From NCBI GenBank assembly GCA_016209865.1, contig JACQVL010000038.1:1-29907 (forward strand): a stretch of 29,907 nucleotides of DNA, written 5' to 3'. Shown piece by piece: positions 1 to 10,975 of this stretch (positions are counted from its first letter, which is position 1; the number at the start of each line of letters is the position of its first letter). The position numbers and the translations under genes are program-made. The notes beneath the pieces were generated by a model, which saw only the letters and a program-made list of their open reading frames with translations, made no database searches and was not told where the DNA came from. Source of the stretch: Candidatus Latescibacterota bacterium. GTDB lineage: Bacteria; JAAXHH01; JACQVL01.

Positions 1-2
1 CG

Positions 3-107
3 ATTTTGGATTTTGGATTTTAGATTTTGGATTATTCAACCCACACCAGGGCTGAAGACGCGAAACGACCTCCATCAATCCAAAATCCAAAATCTAAAAT
101 CTAAAAT
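3..107. repeat. Inverted pair of ATTTTGG heptamer arrays
   Basis: Positions 3-33 hold four tandem copies of the 7-bp word ATTTTGG (one is ATTTTAG). Positions 80-107 hold four copies of the complementary word CCAAAAT/CTAAAAT. The two arrays face each other across about 46 bp, so a transcript could fold into a long AT-rich stem. The right arm ends 3 bp from the skp stop codon, so the pair may act as a 3'-end structure for the operon. The repeats and inversion are seen directly; the terminator-like role is inference. Confidence 0.85.
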
Positions 108-110
108 GTT

Positions 111-629
111 TCACTTCACTTCTTTCTGCAACTCCTCCAACACTCGTCCGGTCAGGTCGGACCCCTTCACAGGGTCGACATAGATGAGCGCGCTCGAATC
201 GAACACGTAGGTGTAGTTCTCAGTCTTTGCGAGCGTCGAGACGATGCCGAAAATCTTCTCCTGGAGGGGCTTGAGGAGCGTCTGTTCTTTCTGAGCCAGT
301 TCCTGCTGGGTCGACTGGATGTACTGGAGCAGGTCCTGTTCTTTCCGGTCGATCACCTGTTCGTCTTCCTTCCGCTTTTCCTCTGTCATCATCAACTTGC
401 GGGCCTCGTATTTCTGTTTGAGGTCATCGACCTCTTCCCGCATCACGCGGACTTTATCCTGGGACTCTTTCACCGCTTTGTCAAACTGCACCTGGATATC
501 TTTGAACCCTTTATACGTCTGCTGGATCTTCTCCAGGTCGATGTATCCCACTTTGATTGTCTGCGCGAACGCGGGCGAGATCATCAGGCAGCAAGTCAGG
601 GAACAGAGGAACAAGGACTTCTTCACCAT
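111..629 (-). CDS. skp: Periplasmic chaperone Skp/OmpH family
   Basis: A 172-residue protein of the OmpH/Skp family, periplasmic holdases that keep unfolded outer-membrane proteins soluble on the way to the BAM complex. The N-terminus is a classic Sec signal peptide: MVKK, a hydrophobic core, then SPAFA before the mature QTIKVGYIDLEKI. That VGYIDLEKI strand followed by a long charged coiled coil (about residues 45-130, rich in Lys/Glu/Gln) is the family pattern, and the length fits. ATG at 629 was chosen over upstream in-frame codons because it begins the signal peptide and has AGGAGG 8 nt upstream. It lies 157 nt after bamA on the same strand, the usual bamA-skp pairing, and is the last gene of the envelope operon. 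Heptamer repeats follow its stop. Confidence 0.9.
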   Translation of the reverse strand: MVKKSLFLCSLTCCLMISPAFAQTIKVGYIDLEKIQQTYKGFKDIQVQFDKAVKESQDKVRVMREEVDDLKQKYEARKLMMTEEKRKEDEQVIDRKEQDLLQYIQSTQQELAQKEQTLLKPLQEKIFGIVSTLAKTENYTYVFDSSALIYVDPVKGSDLTGRVLEELQKEVK

Positions 630-744
630 TGAAGCATCCTCCTGGAAAGAGCAACGGCTCTGTGTGGTCGTCCGCTGAAAGGGCAACCCCATCGGGTTGC
701 CTCGATCTCCCCACGCCTCAGGTCGGACAGACCGGAGCGGGGCG

Positions 745-783
745 GATCAGTGCCATCTGTCTTGCTCGATCAGTGTCATCCGT
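745..783. repeat. Short direct repeat between bamA and skp
   Basis: Two 16-bp copies, GATCAGTGCCATCTGT (745-760) and GATCAGTGTCATCCGT (768-783), differ at two positions and sit 23 bp apart in the 157-nt bamA-skp gap. No promoter or gene was recognised in the gap. Function unknown. Confidence 0.6.
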
Positions 784-786
784 GAT

Positions 787-3195
787 TCAGAAGATCTGGC
801 CGAGTTGGAAATGCGTGTTCCATCCACTCCGGCGACTGGTCGCTCTGAGGTAAGGATCGGAGGGGGGGTCGAAGCCGTACCCGAAGTCAAACCCGAACAC
901 CCCGACCAGGGGCATGACCGCCCGGAACCCGACGCCGACGGCTTTTTTGAGGACTTTGGGGTTGAGGGTCGTCTGTCCAACCCGATCCCAGGCGTTCCCG
1001 GCTTCCGCGAACGCGATCGCGTAGAGCGGGCTGGTCGATTTCCGCTGGCTGACGATCGGAATCTGATACTCGGCCGTGAGGATCAGCATGCTGCTCCCCC
1101 CGATTCGCGAGCTCCCGATCAGGGCACCGGTTGAATCATTGATCGAGATGTACGGCCCGATGGAGTTGTTCCCGTACCCGCGAATCACCCCGTCAAAGCT
1201 GATCCCGCCCGGGAAAAACCGCTCATTGAAGGGCGCCTGCCGTCTGGACAGGGGATTGTTGATGAGCGCGTACTTGCTCCTGAACGAGATCGACGTGCCG
1301 GAGAAGGAGGGAACGTAGACTTCCGACGTGTAGACCTGGCGGAGGAATTCAACATCCCCGCCCAGTCCGGCTAAGGTCACGGATACCCCGTGCCGCGACC
1401 CGGCAGTGGCGAACTGGGGAAAATCCCGGCTGTCCCGGTAGAGGGACATCGAGACGCTGCTCGTCAACCCTCCGGTCGCCTCCAGGTCGAGCCGCTGCCG
1501 AACGAGTTCAGGCCGCGTCTCCGGGTTGCCCGGGTAGTAGGCGGCGCTGAACCCCGTGTATGTCAGGTTGGCCAGCCGGTAGCCGCTCGTCAACCGGAAG
1601 TATGAGTCCGGCCACTTGAGCCGGCGACCCGTTTGCAGCCCGAACCCCGTCTCCTTGATCCGAAATTCACCGAACCAGTACCGGACCGTCCTGAACAGGT
1701 CGAGTCCGGCGCTCGTCGGGCTGTCGAACAGCCAGGGCTCGATAAACCCGACCTGGATGGAATTCCGCCGCGACCCGAATTCCCACCCGAAGTTGATCGT
1801 CTGGCCGTTGCCCATGAAGTTGGGAATGACGATCCCGATCGTCCCGACCAGCCCGTCCAGTCCGCTGTACCCGGCCCCGGCGTTGGCCGTCCCGGTCGGT
1901 TTTTCCTGAACCTGAAACCCGATATCCACATCCCCATTCGGCGTCGGGTTGATATCAGGCAAGACGTCCTGAAAGTAGTTGAGCTGGAAAATCTCGCGTT
2001 GACTCCGCAGCAGGGCAGAGCGTTTGAACACCTGACCGGGCTTGAGGACGATCTCCCGCCGGATGACCTTATCCTTCGTCTTCGTGTTCCCGGCGATGTT
2101 GATCCGATGGACGCGGGCCGGCTCCCCTTCCGTGATGATGACCGCCACGTTCAGGGTATCCCCCTGCGGCTGTTCCTTCGCGTAGGGAGTGGCGTAGAGA
2201 TACCCTTGTTCCCCGTACAATTCAAACAACTTGTTGATGCTCTCGTTGTATTTCTCTTCGTTCAGGACGTCGCCCGACTTGAGGGTGAACTGCCTGGCGA
2301 GCTGTTCAGCGGTGAAGAAGCTGTTGCCCTCGAACGTGACCGTCCCCAACCACCACTGCCGTCCCTCGGACACCGCGATTTTCCAGAACATCTTTTCCTT
2401 CGACTCGCTAAACCAGATGGAGTCCGCCAGCACCTTCGCATCCCGGAACCCATTCTTCTTGTAGAGTGTGATGACCTTGTCGAGCGCTTCCTGGATGCGC
2501 TCGCGCCGGAGGTCGCCGGTCTTCCAGAACACTTCCTTCTCGTCTTTCCCCTTTTTCTTCAGCGCCTTCTTGATCTTGTCATCCGGGAGCGTCTGATTGC
2601 CCTCGATGACGATATCCCCCAGTTTGACTTTCTTCCCTTCATCGATCGCCAGCTTCAAGGTCGCGTTATTCCCCGACACCTCCACTTGATCGGTGATCGA
2701 AGCAAGCAGGTACCCTTTTTCTTTGTACAACTTCAGGAGCTTGTCCCGGTTCATCTTTCGCCGGTAGGGGCTGACAGCCTGTCCCTGGAAGATCGTCACC
2801 TCACGCTCCAGGTCTTTCGTCCCGATGCGTTTGTTCCCGGTGATCTCGACATGGTCGAGCAGGGGGTATTCTTTCACCGCGATCGTGACGACGAGGCCCT
2901 GATCCTGGCGCGCGGCCAGCACCCGCACGTCGGAGAACATGCCGAGCCGGTAGAGCTGGCGGATGCTCTCCGCCACGTCGTTGCGGGTGAGCTTATTGCC
3001 CGGCTTCAGCCGGGTCACCGACCGAATCAGGCTCGCGTCCGCGTTCCGGTTGCCGGTGACGAGGACCTCCGTCATCGTGAGGTCCGGCGCCGGGGCCTGG
3101 GTCCCCTGGCCCCTGGCGGGCCTCGTCCCGGCCAGCACGGCGAGGATGAGGAGCACAGGCAGAGAGAGGAGGGATCGAGCAAGGAGACGCTTCAT
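787..3195 (-). CDS. bamA: Outer membrane protein assembly factor BamA
   Basis: The core of the BAM complex, which folds and inserts beta-barrel proteins into the outer membrane. The protein of 802 residues starts with a signal peptide (MKRLLARSLLS, hydrophobic core, then RPARGQG). Five POTRA domains follow over roughly residues 35-400, recognisable by repeated VEITGNKRI-, IVIEGNQTL- and INIAGNTKT-type strands. The Omp85 barrel includes the conserved lid-loop motif as VIRGYGNNS and ends in a C-terminal Phe, as expected for a beta-signal. Length is typical. ATG at 3195 starts the signal peptide; its Shine-Dalgarno is weak (GAGAG), and an ATG at 3216 in the same frame is possible. It lies 109 nt after clpC and upstream of skp, probably cotranscribed with both. 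Confidence 0.95.
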   Translation of the reverse strand: MKRLLARSLLSLPVLLILAVLAGTRPARGQGTQAPAPDLTMTEVLVTGNRNADASLIRSVTRLKPGNKLTRNDVAESIRQLYRLGMFSDVRVLAARQDQGLVVTIAVKEYPLLDHVEITGNKRIGTKDLEREVTIFQGQAVSPYRRKMNRDKLLKLYKEKGYLLASITDQVEVSGNNATLKLAIDEGKKVKLGDIVIEGNQTLPDDKIKKALKKKGKDEKEVFWKTGDLRRERIQEALDKVITLYKKNGFRDAKVLADSIWFSESKEKMFWKIAVSEGRQWWLGTVTFEGNSFFTAEQLARQFTLKSGDVLNEEKYNESINKLFELYGEQGYLYATPYAKEQPQGDTLNVAVIITEGEPARVHRINIAGNTKTKDKVIRREIVLKPGQVFKRSALLRSQREIFQLNYFQDVLPDINPTPNGDVDIGFQVQEKPTGTANAGAGYSGLDGLVGTIGIVIPNFMGNGQTINFGWEFGSRRNSIQVGFIEPWLFDSPTSAGLDLFRTVRYWFGEFRIKETGFGLQTGRRLKWPDSYFRLTSGYRLANLTYTGFSAAYYPGNPETRPELVRQRLDLEATGGLTSSVSMSLYRDSRDFPQFATAGSRHGVSVTLAGLGGDVEFLRQVYTSEVYVPSFSGTSISFRSKYALINNPLSRRQAPFNERFFPGGISFDGVIRGYGNNSIGPYISINDSTGALIGSSRIGGSSMLILTAEYQIPIVSQRKSTSPLYAIAFAEAGNAWDRVGQTTLNPKVLKKAVGVGFRAVMPLVGVFGFDFGYGFDPPSDPYLRATSRRSGWNTHFQLGQIF

Positions 3196-3304
3196 GGCGA
3201 CAACTCTCAAGCTCATACAACACGTCCCGGCGAGGACGTCTCCTCTGGCCGGGACGGAGTCGTAGGGAACAACGATGCACGGGTCACGCACGCCGCATCA
3301 CGGG

Positions 3305-5785
<2,481 letters not shown>

Positions 5786-5848
5786 GGATTCCCTCCGTCA
5801 GAGCATCCTGCAGACGAGCGATCCTGGCTCGTGTATGAGAGTTGATCA

Positions 5849-6955
5849 TCAGGGATTCGAACGATCATTGGCACGCCGGACCGGCGGGGTCCGCGAGGGG
5901 GTGAGCAGCCCTCGTACCACGTCGGCGCGGGCGATTTCCTGCGCGTCTCCTTCCAGCGCTCGTCCGGTGAGTTTTTGCACATGGGCGGACTGGGTGACGA
6001 CGACCAGCCGGTTGAGGGTCGGGATATCGATCGTCGCGATGATGCCCAGGCTGACTCCCAGGCGCACGGATGAGAGCGCGTTGACCGCATCGTGGGCGGT
6101 GAGAACCCGGGCATACTGGAGCACCCCGTACGCCCGCCAGACCCGATCTTCAACCTGGGAGGGCGCTTCGTGCAGCACCGCCTCACAGGCCCGCCGCTCG
6201 TGCTGGATGAGCTGCCGTACGATCCGATCCATCGTCGTGACAATCTCTTCTTCTGAACGTCCTAACGTCCGTTGATTCGATATTTGAAACAAATTCCCGA
6301 GGGCTTCAGTTCCTTCCCCGTACAGGCCCCGCACCGTCAGCCCGACCTGGGTGATCCCGCGAACGAGCGGCTCGATGTTCTTCGTCAACACCAGCCCCGG
6401 CAGATGGATGAGGACGGACACCCGGAGGCCGGTGCCGACGTTCGTCGGACAGGCGGTCAGGTAGCCAAAGTCGTTCGAGAATGCGAAATCCAGGCTGTGG
6501 CTCAACTCGGTGTCGATCCGGTCGACCGCGCGCCAGACCGCCTCTAAGTGCAGTCCCGCCTGGATCGTCTGAATCCGGAGGTGGTCTTCTTCGTTCACCA
6601 TCACACCGGCCGTCTCAGCCGGGCTGACGAAGACCCCGCACTCTTTCCGTTCTTCCGCTAAGGCCGGACTGATCAACCGGCGTTCGACTAAGAATTGCCG
6701 GTCGAGCGCGCTCATCTCCGGCATCGAGAAAAACAGCGCATGGGGGAGAGTCGCGCTCGCCCGCACCGCCGTTTCCACCTTGTTGATGATCCGGACGAGG
6801 TCGCTCTTCTTTGTCCGGTGGACGAACGGCAGGGCGGTCAGGTTCCGCGCCAGCCGGGCCCGGCTGCTCAGGATCACCTCTCCCGCCGTCCCGTCAGAGG
6901 CGATCCATCCCGGCGTCGTCTGGACTAAATCCTGGATCGAGGCGAACATCGTCAT
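5849..6955 (-). CDS. mcsB: Protein-arginine kinase McsB
   Basis: A 368-residue phosphagen-kinase-like enzyme that phosphorylates arginines on proteins, marking them for ClpC-ClpP. Visible family landmarks are SRARLARN (31-38), the NEEDH active-site loop (121-125, in VMVNEEDHLRIQ) and the cysteine-containing loop CPTNVGTG (169-176). The C-terminus carries RADVVRG (343-349), close to but not identical with the RDxxRA phospho-arginine-binding motif of Bacillus McsB. The ATG at 6955 overlaps the mcsA stop as ATGA, so translation is coupled to mcsA, the kinase activator. clpC follows 63 nt downstream. The order mcsA-mcsB-clpC is the same as in Firmicutes, although here it is embedded among envelope genes. 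Confidence 0.95.
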   Translation of the reverse strand: MTMFASIQDLVQTTPGWIASDGTAGEVILSSRARLARNLTALPFVHRTKKSDLVRIINKVETAVRASATLPHALFFSMPEMSALDRQFLVERRLISPALAEERKECGVFVSPAETAGVMVNEEDHLRIQTIQAGLHLEAVWRAVDRIDTELSHSLDFAFSNDFGYLTACPTNVGTGLRVSVLIHLPGLVLTKNIEPLVRGITQVGLTVRGLYGEGTEALGNLFQISNQRTLGRSEEEIVTTMDRIVRQLIQHERRACEAVLHEAPSQVEDRVWRAYGVLQYARVLTAHDAVNALSSVRLGVSLGIIATIDIPTLNRLVVVTQSAHVQKLTGRALEGDAQEIARADVVRGLLTPSRTPPVRRANDRSNP

Positions 6956-7278
6956 CGGAGTTGCGTCCTGCGGTCGGACTCCGTCAACCGTTCGATCTGG
7001 TTGATCCGATCCCGGAGTCCCGCCGCTTTCTCGAACTCTTCCCGTTCGATCGCCCGCTTCAACCGGCGACGCAACGCGAGGAGTTCTTTGCGGACCTGGA
7101 GCTGGAAGGGGTCGGTGACCGGCACTTTCCCGAAGTGCTGATCACTCCCGTGAATCTTACGCAATAAGCCGTGGAGCTCATCCGCGAAGACGCGGTAGCA
7201 CTCACTGCATCCTAACCGTCCGGCCTTGTTGAATTCCGCGAGCGAGAGGCCGCAGTGGGGACATTCCGGCGATCTCAT
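6952..7278 (-). CDS. mcsA: Short McsA: zinc-finger and UVR-domain activator of McsB
   Basis: A 108-residue protein matching the second half of McsA, the adaptor that activates McsB. Residues 6-27 contain CPHC and CSEC, a single zinc-binding unit with the family flavour CPHCG followed by GCSECY. Residues about 65-100 form a UVR helix hairpin (REEFEKAAGLRDRINQIE), as in ClpC and UvrB. Firmicute McsA is usually nearer 170-185 residues and has two such cysteine units. The first is missing here and cannot lie upstream, because the ATG at 7278 overlaps the lolD stop as ATGA. Its own stop overlaps mcsB in the same way. Identity is secure from motif and context; whether the shorter form changes McsB control is open. 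Confidence 0.9.
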   Translation of the reverse strand: MRSPECPHCGLSLAEFNKAGRLGCSECYRVFADELHGLLRKIHGSDQHFGKVPVTDPFQLQVRKELLALRRRLKRAIEREEFEKAAGLRDRINQIERLTESDRRTQLR

Positions 7279-8030
7279 CCGACACGCTCCCGGTCGAGTT
7301 CGTGCAACCGCCCATCGCGCAACCGGAACATCCGATCCGTCCGCTGTCCGATCTCCTCATCGTGCGTCACGATGACGAACGCCTGGCGGTGGCTCCGGCT
7401 GAGCGTCCAGATCATCGTGAGCAACGCCTCACTGTTGCCACGGTCGAGGTTGCCCGACGGTTCGTCCGCCAGGACGACGAGGGGACGGCCGACCAGGGCG
7501 CGCGCGACCGCCACCCGCTGCTGCTCTCCGCCCGACAGTTCTCCCGGTTTATGGTGCAACCGCTGCTCCAGTCCGACCTCCGCCAGGAGCGCCCGCGCGT
7601 GGTCGTACGCGGTGGGGTGCGCCTGGCCGCCGATCAACAGCGGCATCATCACGTTCTCGACGGCGGTGAACTCCGGCAGCAGGTGATGGAACTGGAACAC
7701 AAACCCGAGCGTCCGGTTCCGGACGGCCGCGATCTGATCGTCCGGAAGAGCAAAGATGTCGGTCGAATCGATCAACACCCGTCCACGGGTCGGCCGGTCT
7801 AACCCGCCTAAGAGATGCAGGAGGGTACTCTTCCCGACCCCGGACGCCCCGAGAATGGCGACGATCTCACCCTGAGTTATAGCAAAATCTATACCAGTCA
7901 ACACGTCGAGCCGGACGGCCCCGGTCGTGAAACTCTTCGCCAGGTCAACCGCCCGGAGCACGACCGACGGCCCGGGGAGAGACACGAACGGAGACTGTCC
8001 CTGACCGGGGTTCTGACTCGGCGCCTCCAC
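7275..8030 (-). CDS. lolD: Lipoprotein-releasing ABC transporter ATPase LolD
   Basis: A 251-residue ATPase of the LolCDE/MacB type, which powers extraction of outer-membrane lipoproteins from the inner membrane. Walker A is GASGVGKST (61-69), the signature LSGGEQQR (165-172) and Walker B LVVLADE (184-190), followed by PSGNLD as is usual for LolD. The start is GTG at 8030 with GAGGCGAGA just upstream; no ATG precedes the conserved core. It follows the permease gene by 12 nt and its stop overlaps the mcsA start. The unusually long N-terminus before the first strand (about 22 residues) is Pro/Gln-rich and could be partly untranslated if a later start is used. Confidence 0.93.
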   Translation of the reverse strand: MEAPSQNPGQGQSPFVSLPGPSVVLRAVDLAKSFTTGAVRLDVLTGIDFAITQGEIVAILGASGVGKSTLLHLLGGLDRPTRGRVLIDSTDIFALPDDQIAAVRNRTLGFVFQFHHLLPEFTAVENVMMPLLIGGQAHPTAYDHARALLAEVGLEQRLHHKPGELSGGEQQRVAVARALVGRPLVVLADEPSGNLDRGNSEALLTMIWTLSRSHRQAFVIVTHDEEIGQRTDRMFRLRDGRLHELDRERVG

Positions 8031-8042
8031 CGTCTCGCCTCG

Positions 8043-9344
8043 CTACTCATACCGGATCGCCTCGACCGGGGCCAACTGGGCGGCCTTCCAGGCCGGGTAG
8101 ATCGTCGCTAACGTGCAGATCGCCATCGACCCGACCGCGACGCTGACGAAATCGACCACCTCCATGCGGATGGGCAGGGCGTTGATAAAATAGATATCGG
8201 GCGGCAAGGCGATGAACTGAAACGTCTCCTGGGCCCAGCAGGCGGCAAACCCGACGAGACACCCCAAGACGGTGCCCACAACCCCGACCACCGACCCCTG
8301 ACAGATAAAAATCTTCATCACACTCTTCGACGTCGCGCCCATCGACTTCAGAATCCCGATGTCCTTCGTCTTCTCCAGCACGACCATGATCAGCGTGCTG
8401 ACGATGTTGAACGCGGCGACTAAGATGATCAGGTTCAACACCGCGAACGACAGCCATTTCTCGATCGTCATCCACCGGAACAGCGTCTTGTGCTGCTGCA
8501 TCCAGTCGACCGTGTAGTAGGTGTCCTCGAACGCCGGATCGACCCCGGCAGCGTTCGCGTTCTCCTGGGCGTGCTGGAGCGCGGTCTCGATCTCATCCGC
8601 GATCAGACGCGCCCGGTTCCGGTCGTCCACCCGGACCGCGATCCCCGTCACCCCGTCCTCCAGCTTGAACAACCGCTGCGCGTCCGGGAGGGAGATGTAC
8701 GTGAACGACGAATCATATTCATACAGTCCCGTCTCGAAGATGCCCGTGACGCGGAACACTTTGACCGTCGGGACGAGGCTGGTGCCGATCGACATCCCCT
8801 GCAGGTTGGCCAGGGCGACTTTCTGGCCGAGGACAACCCCCAGGCCGTCGGCCAGTCCCCGCCCGATCAGCAGCCCCGGCGACGTCTCCCCCGGCTGATC
8901 CCCCGGACGCGGCCGGACGTCCAGGTCGAACGACCCGAACACGACGTGCTTCGTGATCTCGGTCACCCGTCGTTCCCGGACGGGGTCGATCCCGATGACC
9001 ACCACCCCATCCGAACTCCCGTCGGGCAGGACGCTGAGCATCGCCTTGGACAGGACGAACGGGGTAGCCGCAACCACGTGATCGACCTGGGCGAGCCGTG
9101 CGATCAGGGCGTTGTAGTGCGTTATAGGTTTGTTATGGATCGAGAGGACGTGGACGTGCGCCCGTTCGCCGATGATCCGTTCCCGGACCTCGCTCTCAAA
9201 CCCGTTGAACAGGGAGAGCACGATCACCAGGGCGGCCACCCCGACCAGTACCCCTCCGACGGAGATGTAGGTGATGATCGAGACGAACCGGGTGCGTCGT
9301 TTCGACCGCAGGTACCGTTGTGCGATGAACAATTCATAGGACAT
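8043..9344 (-). CDS. lolC: Lipoprotein-releasing system permease LolC/LolE
   Basis: A 433-residue inner-membrane permease of the LolC/LolE family. One membrane helix lies near residues 22-48 (after the YLRSKRRTRF N-terminus), a large periplasmic domain spans about 50-270, and three further helices follow. The C-terminal PAWKAAQLAPVEAIRYE ending is characteristic of the family. Only one permease gene is present beside lolD, so it may act as a homodimer, as in many bacteria outside the enterics. The ATG at 9344 has no clear Shine-Dalgarno sequence and lies in a small inverted repeat (9342-9359). It begins 36 nt after lysS, separated by a 12-bp tandem repeat. Confidence 0.92.
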   Translation of the reverse strand: MSYELFIAQRYLRSKRRTRFVSIITYISVGGVLVGVAALVIVLSLFNGFESEVRERIIGERAHVHVLSIHNKPITHYNALIARLAQVDHVVAATPFVLSKAMLSVLPDGSSDGVVVIGIDPVRERRVTEITKHVVFGSFDLDVRPRPGDQPGETSPGLLIGRGLADGLGVVLGQKVALANLQGMSIGTSLVPTVKVFRVTGIFETGLYEYDSSFTYISLPDAQRLFKLEDGVTGIAVRVDDRNRARLIADEIETALQHAQENANAAGVDPAFEDTYYTVDWMQQHKTLFRWMTIEKWLSFAVLNLIILVAAFNIVSTLIMVVLEKTKDIGILKSMGATSKSVMKIFICQGSVVGVVGTVLGCLVGFAACWAQETFQFIALPPDIYFINALPIRMEVVDFVSVAVGSMAICTLATIYPAWKAAQLAPVEAIRYE

Positions 9345-9356
9345 GAAAAAAATTTC

Positions 9357-9380
9357 ATGACACGTGACATGACACGTGAC
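9357..9380. repeat. 12-bp tandem repeat after lysS
   Basis: Two perfect copies of ATGACACGTGAC stand head to tail, ending one base before the lysS stop codon (9381-9383). Each contains the palindrome CACGTG. The period is 12, unlike the 7-bp arrays elsewhere in the window, but the position against a stop codon is the same. Confidence 0.8.
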
Positions 9381-10880
9381 TCAACCCGTCTCCTCCGGCT
9401 CGTCCTCCCCTCCGCCGGATTCCGACCGCATGTGCGGGAACAGGAGGACGTCCTTGATCGACGGGGAATCCGTCACCAGCATCGTCAGCCGGTCGATCCC
9501 GATCCCGCATCCCCCGGTCGGCGGCATCCCGTACTCCATCGCCCGGAGGAAGTCCTCGTCTAGCACGTGCGCCTCTTCGTCCCCTAAGCGGTGCTGCTCG
9601 ACCTGCTGCTGGAAACGTTCCCGCTGATCGATCGGGTCGTTCAACTCAGAGAAGGCATTGCAGCACTCACTCCCGCAGATGAACCCCTCGAATCGTTCGG
9701 TCAGCTCCGGGTTGTTCCGGTGCCGTTTGGCGAGGGGAGAGATCTCGACGGGATAGTCGGTCACGAACGTCGGGTCGATCAGGTGCGGCTGGACGCACGT
9801 CTCGAACAGCCCTTCGATCAGCCTTCCGCGGCCGCGACTCGGGTCGACCTCCACATGGAGGGCCTGGCAGACCGCGGCCAGTTCCTCGTGGCTCTTGCCC
9901 GCCACGTCCACCCCGGCGTACTCCGTGATGGCGTCGAGCATCGACACCCGCCGCCACGGGGGAGTGAGGTCTGCCGTCTTGCCCTGGAACGTGATCGTCG
10001 TCGAACCCGTAACCTCCTGGACGACCGTCGAAACCAGTTCCTCGACCGTCCGCATGATGTCCATGTAATCAGCGTACGCCTGGTAGAACTCTAATTGGGT
10101 AAATTCCGGGTTGTGCGCGCGGTCGATCCCCTCGTTCCTGAAGTCCCGACCGATCTCGTAGACCCGCTCGAACCCGCCGACGACTAAGCGTTTTAAGTAG
10201 AGTTCATCCGCGATCCTGAGGTAGAGGGGCATGTCGAGGGCATTGTGGTGCGTGCGGAACGGGCGGGCTAACGCCCCGCCGTACAACGGCTGGAGGATGG
10301 GGGTTTCGACTTCTAAGAAGCCACGGTCATCCAGGAACCGCTGGATCGCCCGGATCAGCCGGGACCGGACGACGAACACCTCCCGGACCCGGGGGTTCAT
10401 TATCAGGTCGACGTACCGCTGCCGGTACCGCGTTTCCACGTCCTTCAGCCCGTGCCATTTCTCCGGGAGCGGGCGGAGGGATTTGGCTAACAGGGTTAAG
10501 GCCGTCGCTTTGACCGTCACCTCGTTCGTGCGGGTCCGGAAGACGGTGCCGTTCACTCCGACGAAATCTCCGACGTCGAGCAGCCGGTAGTACAGGTCGT
10601 AGACGGCTTCCCCCACCTCGTCTACGCGCAGGTAGAGCTGGATTCGCCCGGTCCGGTCCATCAGATGGGCGAAACTCGCTTTTCCATGATCCCGTTTGGC
10701 GACGAGACGTCCGGCCACCGAGACCGGCTGACCGGCCTGGATGAGGGTCTCCGCCTTATCGAGGATGTCCTGCGCGGTATGCGTGACCTCAAACCGATAC
10801 GGATAGGGGTCGTATCCCCGGCTGCGCACCTCCTGCAATTTGTGATGCCGCTGCGCGATGACTTCATTCGGGCTGAACAA
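9381..10880 (-). CDS. lysS: Lysine--tRNA ligase, class II
   Basis: A 499-residue class II lysyl-tRNA synthetase charging tRNA-Lys in the cytoplasm. The N-terminal OB-fold anticodon-binding region (about 55-150) precedes the catalytic core. RYRQRYVDLI, GRDFRNEGIDRAHNPEFTQL (motif 2) and the C-terminal GIGIDRLTML (motif 3) are all visible, and the length is normal. The likely start is TTG at 10880, preceded by a strong GGAGGGG a few bases upstream; no in-frame ATG lies near the conserved N-terminus. prfB lies upstream on the same strand, the same prfB-lysS order as in E. coli, but here a strong promoter separates them. The gene is the first of the lysS-lol-mcs-clpC-bam-skp run. Confidence 0.96.
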   Translation of the reverse strand: MFSPNEVIAQRHHKLQEVRSRGYDPYPYRFEVTHTAQDILDKAETLIQAGQPVSVAGRLVAKRDHGKASFAHLMDRTGRIQLYLRVDEVGEAVYDLYYRLLDVGDFVGVNGTVFRTRTNEVTVKATALTLLAKSLRPLPEKWHGLKDVETRYRQRYVDLIMNPRVREVFVVRSRLIRAIQRFLDDRGFLEVETPILQPLYGGALARPFRTHHNALDMPLYLRIADELYLKRLVVGGFERVYEIGRDFRNEGIDRAHNPEFTQLEFYQAYADYMDIMRTVEELVSTVVQEVTGSTTITFQGKTADLTPPWRRVSMLDAITEYAGVDVAGKSHEELAAVCQALHVEVDPSRGRGRLIEGLFETCVQPHLIDPTFVTDYPVEISPLAKRHRNNPELTERFEGFICGSECCNAFSELNDPIDQRERFQQQVEQHRLGDEEAHVLDEDFLRAMEYGMPPTGGCGIGIDRLTMLVTDSPSIKDVLLFPHMRSESGGGEDEPEETG

Positions 10881-10933
10881 CGATCCCCTCCGCGTGTCGA
10901 TTCCGTCGCAAAGACTTGTCAGGCTGGGTGTGA

Positions 10934-10962
10934 AATATAATCCGCACCTTATAGGGTGTCAA
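10934..10962 (-). promoter_or_regulatory. Sigma-70 promoter of the lysS operon
   Basis: On the minus strand TTGACA (10957-10962) and TATATT (10934-10939) are separated by exactly 17 bp, an almost perfect housekeeping promoter. Transcription would start near 10927, about 47 nt before the TTG start of lysS. The spacer holds a near-palindrome CACCTTATAGGGTG (10945-10958), which overlaps the inner base pairs of the -35 box and could be an operator. The leader is too short for a T-box or a lysine riboswitch. Confidence 0.85.
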
Positions 10963-10975
10963 GCGAAAAAACTGG

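Noticed and set aside
5786-5848. CtsR operator upstream of clpC
   Set aside because: The mcsB-clpC gap lacks a tandem GGTCAAA-like heptad, and no ctsR gene is in the window.
9357-9380. The repeat after lysS as another heptamer array
   Set aside because: The perfect unit is 12 bp (ATGACACGTGAC twice), not 7, so it was kept apart from the heptamer family.
10881-10934. T-box or lysine riboswitch in front of lysS
   Set aside because: The predicted leader is only about 47 nt and shows neither the T-box sequence nor riboswitch helices.
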